DNA from: Sorangium cellulosum So0157-2
GTDB taxonomy: Bacteria; Myxococcota_A; Polyangia; Polyangiales; Polyangiaceae
Reading direction: 5' to 3'
Assembly: GCF_000418325.1 (NCBI RefSeq)
Contig: NC_021658.1
Location: forward strand, 10,182,001 to 10,246,000
DNA: 64,000 nucleotides
Shown: positions 7,650 through 14,962 of the stretch, piece by piece
Layout of the letters: the number at the start of each line of letters is the position of its first letter
Position numbering within the stretch: the first letter of the stretch is position 1
The notes under the pieces: model-generated
What the model was told of the DNA's origin: nothing
What the model saw: the letters and a program-made list of their open reading frames with translations, nothing else
The model's database searches: none
Program-made: the position numbers and the translations under genes

Positions 7650-8726
7650 ATGCGACGCCTCGCGAACACATCCATTTCATTGTTCTTTGGGCTGATGATG
7701 CTCCAGACCTTCGGCGCCGGCTGCACCGCCTTCGTGGAGGTCGGCGACGACAGCGGTCATGCGGCAGGGCCCGATGATGACGCCAACGGGACCGGCAGCG
7801 GCGGCGGCGTTAGCGCCGAAGTCGGCTCGTCGGTCGGCAGCGGCGGCGGCGACGTTAGCGCCGAAGTCGGCTCGTCGGTCGGCAGCGGCGGCGGCGACGT
7901 TAGCGCCGAAGTCGGCTCGTCGGTCGGCAGCGGCGGCGGCGACGTTAGCGCCGAAGTCGGCTCGTCGGTCGGCAGCGGCGGCGGCGACGTTAGCGCCGAA
8001 GTCGGCTCGTCGGTCGGCAGCGGCGGCGGCGACGTTAGCGCCGAAGTCGGCTCGTCGGTCGGCAGCGGCGGCGGCGACGTTAGCGCCGAAGTCGGCTCGT
8101 CGGTCGGCAGCGGCGGCGGCGACGTTAGCGCCGAAGTCGGCTCGTCGGTCGGCAGCGGCGGCGGCGACGTTAGCGCCGAAGTCGGCTCGTCGGTCGGCAG
8201 CGGCGGCGGCGACGTTAGCGCCGAAGTCGGCTCGTCGGTCGGCAGCGGCGGCGGCGTTAGCGCCGAAGTCGGCTCCGAGTCGGCGACGGCCGGCGCGATC
8301 GCGCTCCTCGGGAGTCAGCTCCCCGAGCTGCCGGATGACCCCTGGAGCAGCTCCGCCACGGGCGGCGGGCCTTCCCCCGATCCGGACGACCTCATGGTCA
8401 TCCTCGGCGCCCCGGCGCGTTCCTGCGCGGCGCCGAACGCGGCGCTCGAATGCGGCGACTGGCGCGTGAGCTTCCGTATTCCCCCTGCGCTGCAGGTGCC
8501 CGGCATCATCGATTTCAGCGATGAGAATTTTTACTTGCTATCGCTGTATCATGTGAACGGCCCTGACAGGGGCGACGGCGACTGCTCGCGGATCGGCGGC
8601 ATCTTCACGTCCGGCACGCTGGAGATCGTGAGCATCGACGCCGCGAACGTCGTGGTCCGGCTGAGCGGCACCGAGGCCGACCGCTTCGACGCCAACGGCG
8701 AGTACACCGCGGCGCGATGCCCCTGA
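7650..8726 (+). CDS. Lipoprotein with 45-bp tandem-repeat stalk
   Basis: About 358 residues. The ATG at 7650 follows GGGGAG (7638-7643) and begins a type II signal (SLFFGLMMLQTFGAGC). Residues about 54-210 are tandem copies of the 15-residue unit DVSAEVGSSVGSGGG, then a unique C-terminal domain of about 145 residues with four cysteines (SCAAPNAALECGDW, GDGDCSRI, final ARCP), probably two disulfides outside the cell. Function unknown; the repeat looks like a flexible stalk holding the terminal domain away from the membrane. The in-frame ATG at 7596 would lengthen the N-terminus and is less likely. Repeat number is expected to vary between strains. Confidence 0.7.
   Translation: MRRLANTSISLFFGLMMLQTFGAGCTAFVEVGDDSGHAAGPDDDANGTGSGGGVSAEVGSSVGSGGGDVSAEVGSSVGSGGGDVSAEVGSSVGSGGGDVSAEVGSSVGSGGGDVSAEVGSSVGSGGGDVSAEVGSSVGSGGGDVSAEVGSSVGSGGGDVSAEVGSSVGSGGGDVSAEVGSSVGSGGGDVSAEVGSSVGSGGGVSAEVGSESATAGAIALLGSQLPELPDDPWSSSATGGGPSPDPDDLMVILGAPARSCAAPNAALECGDWRVSFRIPPALQVPGIIDFSDENFYLLSLYHVNGPDRGDGDCSRIGGIFTSGTLEIVSIDAANVVVRLSGTEADRFDANGEYTAARCP
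7809..8279 (+). repeat. 45-bp in-frame tandem repeat, about 10 copies
   Basis: One 42-bp unit at 7809, nine 45-bp units from 7851 to 8255 that appear identical, and a truncated unit to 8279. Near-zero divergence at synonymous positions points to recent expansion or continual homogenisation. Confidence 0.95.
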
Positions 8727-8756
8727 CGTTCCTGCCTCCGTGATGGAGAAGAATTT

Positions 8757-8834
8757 GAACCACAGAGGCGCAGAGGGCACAGAGGAAGAGGGAGAGAATT
8801 TTCATTCCTTCTCCCTTTGCGCGCTCTGTGCCCG
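8757..8834. repeat. CACAGAGG-type imperfect hairpin repeat
   Basis: CAGAGG recurs three times at 9-11 base spacing, followed by a purine run, an AT-rich loop (AATTTTCATTCC) and a complementary arm ending CGCTCTGTGCC. This is the style of the dispersed CACAGAG repeats seen in many bacterial genomes (from memory, not searched). It abuts a truncated gene remnant at 8835-8950. Confidence 0.6.
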
Positions 8835-8950
8835 CGGCGGGCGCTCGATCGTCGCGCCCGCCGCGGCGGCCTGCGCGGCGAGCGCGTCCACGTCCTCCAC
8901 GTAGACGACCACGCTCGCGCTGCCCCCGATCGAGCCGACGTGCACCCGGC
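8835..8950 (-). pseudogene. Remnant of a VOC (glyoxalase-like) protein
   Basis: The minus strand encodes GSIGGSASVVVYVEDVDAL followed by AAQAAAAGATIERPP. This matches the second beta-alpha module of VOC-superfamily proteins (strand, then VxDVDA, helix, GAxI..P). Upstream sequence does not continue the fold and downstream the frame runs into the CACAGAG hairpin, so only about 35 codons survive. Confidence 0.5.
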
Positions 8951-9091
8951 AGAGGGAGGTCGCATGGTCGCGCCCGGCCGCATGGCGGCGCAGCCCGAGC
9001 AACGTCCTCACATGCGCGACGGCACGCACATCTGTCGTGCGGCAACCGTGCTCCTTGCAGGACGCCTTGCGACTCCTGGTACATTGCGCCC

Positions 9092-11623
9092 GTGATCCGT
9101 GATCCCTTCGAGCTCCACGCCGGGACGTTCACGCCCGCGGACGTGCGCGTCGTCTCCTTCCGCGGGCGTGAGGCGCTCTCCGAGCTGTTCTCGTTCCATC
9201 TCGTCGTGCAGGCCACCCTCGAGCTCGAGGGCCGCGACGCCGAGCTGCTCGGCAGCCTCGCCGCCTTCGTCCTGCGCGACGGGCGCGGGGCCGAACGCCG
9301 CATCGAGGCCCTCGTCGACCAGGTGCGCGCGGACGCCGCGCTCATCGCGCGGGGTGGCCCGACCTGGCACCTGCGCCTCGTCCCCCCGCTCGCGCTGCTC
9401 CGGCGCCGGACCACGAGCCGCATCTTCCAGGACGAGACCGTGCCGCAGATCCTCCAGCACGTCCTTGCCGCGGCCTCCATCCCGGTCGAGCTCCGCCTCT
9501 CGCGGACGTATGCGGTCCGCAGCTACTGTGTGCAGTACCGCGAGAGCGATCTCGCGTTCGTGCGGCGGCTCGCGGCCGAGGAGGGGATCGCGTTCTGCTT
9601 CGCGGACGCGCCGCGAGGCACCGTGGGGACCCGCGCCCCCGTGATCTTCCTCGACGACCCCGCCCACTACCCCCCAGCGCTCGGCGTCGAGGCCGGCCCC
9701 CTCGTCCTGCGTCCTGAAGAGGGCCTCATGCCCACAGGGCGCGAGATCATCTCCTTCGCTCTGCAGCGATCCATCAAGCCAAGCTCGGTACACCTCAGGG
9801 ACTATGACTTCCGCCGGCCAAACCTGGTCCTGAGCGAGCGGGTCGGGCTCAAGACGAGCGGGCGGCCACCGCTGGAGGTGTACCAGCACCACGCTGACTA
9901 CAACACGCCGGATGTCACCCCCGATCGCGCGCGGGTGTTCCTGGAGCAGGCCCAGCGCCGAGCCGTCGTGGGCAGCGGGGAGAGCTGGGTGCGCGAGCTC
10001 GCGCCGGGACGTCGCTTCGATCTCAGCGCCGAGCTCTCCCCCGGGATCGAGGGCGCCTACGCCGTGACCCGTGTCGTCCACGAGGGCCATACCCCCGAGC
10101 TGTCCGCGCGATCCGCGGAGCGCACCTACAGCAACCGATTCGAGTGCATCCCCGCGACGGCGCTGCTCCGACCGCGCGCCCCCGGACGCAAGCCGAGGCA
10201 GGTCCTCGAAACGGCGGTGGTCACCGGGCCGGCAGGGCACGAGGTTCACACCGACGAGCACGCGCGCGTCAAGGTGCAGTTCCACTGGGACCTCGCGGGG
10301 CAGCGTAACGAGAAGAGCTCGGCCTGGCTGCGTGTCGCGCAGAGCTGGGCGGGCGCGTCGTTCGGCGCGCAGTTCGTGCCGCGCGTGGGCATGGAGGTGC
10401 TGGTCGGCTTCCTCGGCGGGGACACCGACTGCCCGGTCGTGCTCGGGTGCCTGTACAACGCCACGCATCCGCCGCCCTTCCAGCTCCCCGCCGAGGAGCT
10501 CAGGAGCGGAGTTCGAACCCAGAGCTCACCGGCTGCGGCTGGCTCCAACGAGCTCAGCTTCGATGACACCGCCGGCGACGAGCAGATCTACGTGCATGCG
10601 CAGCGTGACCTCGACGAGCGGATCGAGCGGCGCCGGACGACGTTCATCGGCGAGGACGAACAGACCGACGTGCGCGGTGACCAGCACCATCGGGTCGCCG
10701 GTGGGCGACACGAGCGTATCGGAGGAAACCGGCGGGGCAGCGTCGGCGGTGATCACGAGGAACGGGTTCAAGGCCACCAGACCGCGCGCGTGGACCGCGA
10801 CCAGACGACCGAGATCGGAGGGAACCGGCGGCTCGTCGTGGGCGGCGAATCCAAGGAGGTTTTCATGGACGACGCCGCAACGCTCTGCCAGGACACCTAC
10901 ACGCTCCACGTGGAGCGTCAGGCGGCGGTGACGATCGGCTCTCGCGGGGATTCGTCCCGGAGCGACTTCTACGTCTTCGGCGATCACACGACCGGAGCCG
11001 CGGGCAGCCTCGTGCTCACGGCGAGCCGCTCGCTCACCCTGCAATGTGGCGACAGCATCATCGCCCTCACGCCCGAGGGCGTGAAGATCGGCGGCAACGT
11101 GCTCGCGCTGGCCGGAGCGAACGGGGCGAGCATCAAGGGCAAGGGCCCTGCGCTCGAGCTGGGCGAGGAGGCCGAGCTCGTCGCCAAGAAGATCCGGATC
11201 TTCTCCCCGAACGCCTCGCTCGATCTGGACGACGATGCGCGCCTGCGCGGCAAGCTGGTCAAGCTCAACTGCGACTCGGCCGACCTGCTCTCGGGCGACG
11301 AGGACCAGGAGCCGCCGAGGACCCGGCCGCTGCGGCTCAAGCTGTCGGATGTCGCGATGGTGCCCTACGCGGAGAAGCACTACCGCCTCACGGTCGACGG
11401 TCACGTCCACGAGGGAACCACGGGCCCGAACGGTGAGCCTCGAGCTGGAGGTACCGGAAGCCGCAAAAAGCGCGGTGCTCGTCGTCTGGATCGAGAGTTA
11501 CCCGGAGGGGCCGCGCCAGCAGTGGACCCTCAGCCTGCGCGAGAGCGCGCCCGCCGGCTCGGTGCCGGGCGCAGCGCTCAGGCTGCGCAACCTGGGCTAC
11601 TACGAGGGGCCGCTCCGGGATGA
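9092..11623 (+). CDS. vgrG: Type VI secretion spike protein VgrG (TssI)
   Basis: The open frame gives 843 residues. The GTG at 9092 starts the canonical N-terminus (VIRDPFELHAGTFTPADVRV). The gp27-like base is followed by the gp5-like OB fold (VKVQFHWDLAGQRNEKSSAW, then LRVAQSWAGASFGAQFVPR and GMEVLVGFLGGD), and a beta-helical needle (IGGNRRGSVGGDHEERVQGH). VgrG forms the trimeric membrane-piercing tip of the T6SS. Homology stops near 11430: after GTTGPNG the frame becomes Arg-rich and ends at 11623, while the natural continuation appears in the next frame from 11433. No baseplate or sheath genes are in the window, so this is an orphan spike island carrying the genes downstream. Confidence 0.9.
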   Translation: MIRDPFELHAGTFTPADVRVVSFRGREALSELFSFHLVVQATLELEGRDAELLGSLAAFVLRDGRGAERRIEALVDQVRADAALIARGGPTWHLRLVPPLALLRRRTTSRIFQDETVPQILQHVLAAASIPVELRLSRTYAVRSYCVQYRESDLAFVRRLAAEEGIAFCFADAPRGTVGTRAPVIFLDDPAHYPPALGVEAGPLVLRPEEGLMPTGREIISFALQRSIKPSSVHLRDYDFRRPNLVLSERVGLKTSGRPPLEVYQHHADYNTPDVTPDRARVFLEQAQRRAVVGSGESWVRELAPGRRFDLSAELSPGIEGAYAVTRVVHEGHTPELSARSAERTYSNRFECIPATALLRPRAPGRKPRQVLETAVVTGPAGHEVHTDEHARVKVQFHWDLAGQRNEKSSAWLRVAQSWAGASFGAQFVPRVGMEVLVGFLGGDTDCPVVLGCLYNATHPPPFQLPAEELRSGVRTQSSPAAAGSNELSFDDTAGDEQIYVHAQRDLDERIERRRTTFIGEDEQTDVRGDQHHRVAGGRHERIGGNRRGSVGGDHEERVQGHQTARVDRDQTTEIGGNRRLVVGGESKEVFMDDAATLCQDTYTLHVERQAAVTIGSRGDSSRSDFYVFGDHTTGAAGSLVLTASRSLTLQCGDSIIALTPEGVKIGGNVLALAGANGASIKGKGPALELGEEAELVAKKIRIFSPNASLDLDDDARLRGKLVKLNCDSADLLSGDEDQEPPRTRPLRLKLSDVAMVPYAEKHYRLTVDGHVHEGTTGPNGEPRAGGTGSRKKRGARRLDRELPGGAAPAVDPQPARERARRLGAGRSAQAAQPGLLRGAAPG

Positions 11624-11750
11624 CATGGCCGAGCTACCCGAGGCAGCGGTGCACGCGCTCGTGGAGTTCCAGCGGGACCATGGAGTGGAAGAGACCTGCA
11701 AGCTCGATACAGCGACCGTCGCGAAGCTGAGAGAGGCATATGGCCACTGA
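11433..11750 (+). pseudogene. Frameshifted VgrG C-terminal extension (PG-binding-like)
   Basis: From the GTG at 11433, one base off the VgrG frame, the sequence reads VSLELEVPEAAKSAVLVVW, then a strand-rich stretch and RLRNLGYYEGPLRDDMAELP with ALVEFQRDHGVE. This combines the usual post-needle linker with a peptidoglycan-binding-1-like helical repeat (NLGYYxG..D..xxxAxxxFQ..xG). The upstream frame ends in YRLTVDGHVHEGTTGPNG, which this would continue. Either a real frameshift splits the protein, or the GTG restarts a separate 105-residue subunit. A sequencing error is a third option. Confidence 0.6.
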
Positions 11751-11801
11751 CGTCGTGATGCGGGCGCGAAGGATGCAAAACAGGTCTTCTCGAGGTGTGT
11801 C

Positions 11802-13475
11802 ATGAATTGGACCGATGGCGGAGGGGGCGCCGGCGGAGCGAGCGGGGGGAGCGATCCCCGGTTCGATGGTGCCGAGGGCGGACCGCAGGCGTACGATTAT
11901 CACACGCCCGATCCCCTCGAGCCTGAGGCGCTGCCGCCCGAGCAGCCGCCGGCCCCTCCACCGCCGCCTCCTCCCCCGAGCACCTTGCCAAAAGATCCGC
12001 CGCCACCCGTGGCTGCTGACGTAAGCCCAGGGCCTGACAACCACATCTCCCAGGCGGCCGGCACGCCCTTCACGGCTGCGTTGCCGAAGTGGGTCCTCGA
12101 GATTACCCAGACGCAGGACGCCGCCGATCTGGAGCTCACCTACCCGAAGGGCGGGCCAACCACCAAGCGAACCGTTCGGCTTTATTGGTTCCGATTTCTT
12201 GGCGTAGGTTTCCATTCTGGCAATGTGATGGGTGTCAATCGGGAGCTCCTCAAGAAACTGCTTCGCGCGCAGGAGGAGCTCTATCGACAGTACCGCGAAG
12301 CGATGGGCGCTCCGGCTGACGACGCCGACGATCAGAAGAAGTTCAAGGAATGGTGCTCGGCGAAGGAGCTCGTCGGAGGACAGGGGAAGCGCGGCGGGGG
12401 CAACCACCGAGACGGGAGTGCGATCGACGTCGAGTATACGACCTCACCATGGGTACCGATCTACGACAGCAGCGGCCCAACCGGCGAGATCCACAACAAC
12501 AGGAACGTCGAGTGGAGCAGGATCAACGTGTGGGAGCCTTGCTTGGAGGTGTACCAGCGGGCCACGCTCTTCTGCTTCGGCCACAGCATTCAGCCGCGCA
12601 AGTCGAGCGACGCATCACGCTCCTACGATACGTTCAAGAAGGTCCATGATGGGCTGGTAAGTTACCTTGCCTACCGTTACCCCCACGGCGCACAGGAGGA
12701 CCTGACCGAGGCATCCCTTGGCGACTTCATCAACCGTGTCAAATCTGAGAAGGATACGACGCTCAGCGGTTGCAAGATTTTACTCCGCGATGGGAGCGGA
12801 AAGCTCGCTGAACGGAGCCCATACGACGAGCAAGGGCGCGTCGATGAGCGGCTCCTGGGCGAGGCGTATGCCCAGATCGAGGCCGATCGCAAGGTGATGC
12901 GGTACGGCATGGTGAAGAACTCCTTGAAGATCGACGCCGACCGCATCGATGAGAGCGCGACCAATTTCCGAGAGCCCTGTCGAGGGTTCCTGATGCTCAA
13001 GAAGGAGGTCGTGCTGGCGCTGATCAAGGTGGGCCTGCGCTGGGGAGGGCAGGATTTCGGCGACATGATGCACTTCGACATGGGCTTCGAGGTGCTCAAC
13101 GAGTTCTATGACGTCGCCGTCGCACACAAGGCGTCGCAGCTCTTGAACATGTTGGGCACGAAGGACGATGTCGGCCTCCAAAAGCTGAGGGATGCTGCTA
13201 CGGCGATCAAGAGTGCAGCAGAGGCGGCGGGACCAGCGGCCAACCAGGCAAGCCTCGCCGGCGACACGACGAAGGAGGACGCATGCCGTGCGGCGGTACG
13301 CTCGGCAGACGCAGCGCTCAGCAAGGTGAGCGCTGCCGGTGGTGCCGTGAAGAGAGCTGCCTCCAGCGAGAAGATGCCAGAAAACAAGAGGCAAAAGGCG
13401 CTGGATGCCGCAGACGCGGCGCTGGCGGCAGCCAAGCAGGCCGAAACCGAGGCACGACAGGCGACCGCGATGTAG
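11802..13475 (+). CDS. Candidate T6SS effector: M15/VanY-type peptidoglycan peptidase
   Basis: 557 residues with ATG at 11802 after a GAGG motif. A Gly/Pro-rich N-terminus (about 85 residues, with long Pro runs) precedes a globular domain. Zinc-peptidase M15 signatures are clear: NHRDGSAIDVEY (pattern H-x2-G-x-A-x-D) near residues 203-214 and GLRWGGQDFGDMMHFDMGF (D-x3-H-F) near residues 410-428. M15 enzymes cut D-Ala-D-Ala or L-Ala-D-Glu bonds in cell-wall peptides. The last 110 residues are Ala/Lys-rich and coiled-coil-like. Lying between VgrG and the PAAR-like protein and followed by a lipoprotein, it is a good antibacterial effector candidate. There is no signal peptide, consistent with T6SS delivery. 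Confidence 0.75.
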   Translation: MNWTDGGGGAGGASGGSDPRFDGAEGGPQAYDYHTPDPLEPEALPPEQPPAPPPPPPPPSTLPKDPPPPVAADVSPGPDNHISQAAGTPFTAALPKWVLEITQTQDAADLELTYPKGGPTTKRTVRLYWFRFLGVGFHSGNVMGVNRELLKKLLRAQEELYRQYREAMGAPADDADDQKKFKEWCSAKELVGGQGKRGGGNHRDGSAIDVEYTTSPWVPIYDSSGPTGEIHNNRNVEWSRINVWEPCLEVYQRATLFCFGHSIQPRKSSDASRSYDTFKKVHDGLVSYLAYRYPHGAQEDLTEASLGDFINRVKSEKDTTLSGCKILLRDGSGKLAERSPYDEQGRVDERLLGEAYAQIEADRKVMRYGMVKNSLKIDADRIDESATNFREPCRGFLMLKKEVVLALIKVGLRWGGQDFGDMMHFDMGFEVLNEFYDVAVAHKASQLLNMLGTKDDVGLQKLRDAATAIKSAAEAAGPAANQASLAGDTTKEDACRAAVRSADAALSKVSAAGGAVKRAASSEKMPENKRQKALDAADAALAAAKQAETEARQATAM

Positions 13476-13523
13476 GTCGACGCCGTGTCCCAACCGCTCC
13501 GATCCGGTATCATGAGGCGAGAG

Positions 13524-14495
13524 ATGAGTCGTCTTGTTCTCCTTGGTGTGTTTGTCGCGATCGGCGTGACCACCTCTGCCTGCCGCCCGGCGGCGCGACG
13601 AGCCCAGCCTGAAGCCGGCGTCGCGCACGCCGCGCCTCGTCCGTCCGCAGCGCCGAGGGAGCAGGTCGGCCTATGTCCACCGATTCAGCGCGCCCGGGTG
13701 GCCACGTTCAATGAAGAACAACGCCCCCGTGACAAGCGCTGGCTCTTGCCCGAGATGGTGGAGAGTCCGCCCAGAGAGCCCGTGCAGGAGGACTCCGAGG
13801 TACCGCTGGACGAAGCCAGCGCGCGGGCGCGAGGTGCCACCTCTAGCGACGATCCGGTGTGGATACTGGGCGACGGGGTTCCGCCGTGCCGGATGACGCC
13901 GGGGCAGTATCTGCTCCAGCGCGAGAGCTGGGGACCCCAGATCGTGAGGGTCGTGCGGGTGCTCGAGGGGGTGTGCCCTGAGCAGGGTCGGTCGGCACGG
14001 TCGGTCGTGTTTCAGCAGACCGAATCGCCGGAGAGGTGCCTCTTGCACAAGAAAGAGACATTGACCCAACGTGCTCCCCCCGAAGGTCTCATCCCCCAGA
14101 AGCGTTGCGACCCCCCGGAGTGCCGCTACATGGAGGCGGTGAGCGGTGGTGAGCTACCCGGTGGCGGTGGAAGCGCGGTGCTCGAAATTACAGCGACTTG
14201 GCTTCACCCCACGGAAGAGCATGAATGTTCCTGGACGCACGACGATTTCTACGGCATCTTCGTCCAGGCGAGGAAAGACCTACCGTTCACCAAGATTCCC
14301 AAGGTGGACGGCCTCTTCGGTGTCCTGGTCGACGATCGAGGGCTCCGGGCCGTGATCGGCGACGCGCTATGGATCATGACCTTCGTGCCTATCGCGCCGT
14401 CCGGGCAGCCGGAGGAGCCGCTCGAGGTGACGGCTCACGTGGCCCACCATGATGAGAAGACCTGGAACTCGCTCGCGCCCTACTGCGGGCCGTGA
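13524..14495 (+). CDS. Lipoprotein, candidate immunity to the M15 effector
   Basis: About 323 residues. The ATG at 13524 (GGCGAGAG just upstream) begins a lipoprotein signal (LVLLGVFVAIGVTTSAC); the ATG at 13512 is an alternative. The mature protein has about eight cysteines (GLCPPIQ, PPCRMTP, GVCPEQ, ERCLLH, KRCDPPECRY, HECSW, PYCGP), suggesting a disulfide-rich periplasmic fold. No family is recognised. The location 48 bp after a cell-wall-peptidase effector, and the predicted periplasmic exposure where that effector would act, support an immunity role. GC content is somewhat lower than in the flanking regions, as common in effector-immunity cargo. Confidence 0.6.
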   Translation: MSRLVLLGVFVAIGVTTSACRPAARRAQPEAGVAHAAPRPSAAPREQVGLCPPIQRARVATFNEEQRPRDKRWLLPEMVESPPREPVQEDSEVPLDEASARARGATSSDDPVWILGDGVPPCRMTPGQYLLQRESWGPQIVRVVRVLEGVCPEQGRSARSVVFQQTESPERCLLHKKETLTQRAPPEGLIPQKRCDPPECRYMEAVSGGELPGGGGSAVLEITATWLHPTEEHECSWTHDDFYGIFVQARKDLPFTKIPKVDGLFGVLVDDRGLRAVIGDALWIMTFVPIAPSGQPEEPLEVTAHVAHHDEKTWNSLAPYCGP

Positions 14496-14535
14496 GCCGG
14501 TGATCGCCGCGAGCGAAAGAGAGGGAGGAGCGAGG

Positions 14536-14952
14536 ATGCCAGCGCATGGGTCGAAGGCGGGCAAGCCCGCGGCAAAGCAAGGGGACGAAGTCGTCGGCAT
14601 CGACACGCACGTGGTGATGCTCCCCTCGCCTGGCGGGCCGGTGCCCACGCCGACGCCGCTGCCCTTCCGCGGGACGTTGAACGGCGATTTGAGCCGCGAC
14701 GTGCTGATCGAGGGCAAGCCGGCCGCCACCCATGGCAGCACCGCGGCGAACGCGCCCGCGCATGTACCTCCAGGGGGCACGTTCCAGCGGCCGCCGTCGA
14801 ACCAGGCCCGTGTTCAGGCGGGCAGCAAGACGGTGCTCATCAACAACAAGCCCGCCGCGCACCTCGGGGATCCGGCGATGACCTGCAACGACCCGGCCGA
14901 CGCGCCGAACGGGAGCGTGATCGCCTCCGGGACCGTGCTGGTCGGCGAGTAG
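14536..14952 (+). CDS. PAAR-like (DUF4150-type) T6SS spike-tip protein
   Basis: 138 residues. The ATG at 14536 follows GGGAGGAG (14523-14530). Motifs include GDEVVGIDTHVVMLPSPGG, TPTPLPFRGTL, KPAATHGSTAANAP and KTVLINNKPAAHLGDPAMTC near the C-terminus. These are typical of PAAR-like proteins that cap VgrG with a sharp cone and dock effectors. The His/Cys residues (THG, AHLGDPAMTC) may bind the apical metal. It stands between the putative immunity lipoprotein and the accessory protein, all in one direction with short gaps, so the spike, tip and cargo are probably made together. Confidence 0.85.
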   Translation: MPAHGSKAGKPAAKQGDEVVGIDTHVVMLPSPGGPVPTPTPLPFRGTLNGDLSRDVLIEGKPAATHGSTAANAPAHVPPGGTFQRPPSNQARVQAGSKTVLINNKPAAHLGDPAMTCNDPADAPNGSVIASGTVLVGE

Positions 14953-14962
14953 AGGCAGGGAG

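Noticed and set aside
7759..8469. Alternate-frame repeat protein (LAPKSARRSAAAAAT units)
   Set aside because: A by-product of the 45-bp repeat; the other frame has the lipoprotein signal and unique end domain.
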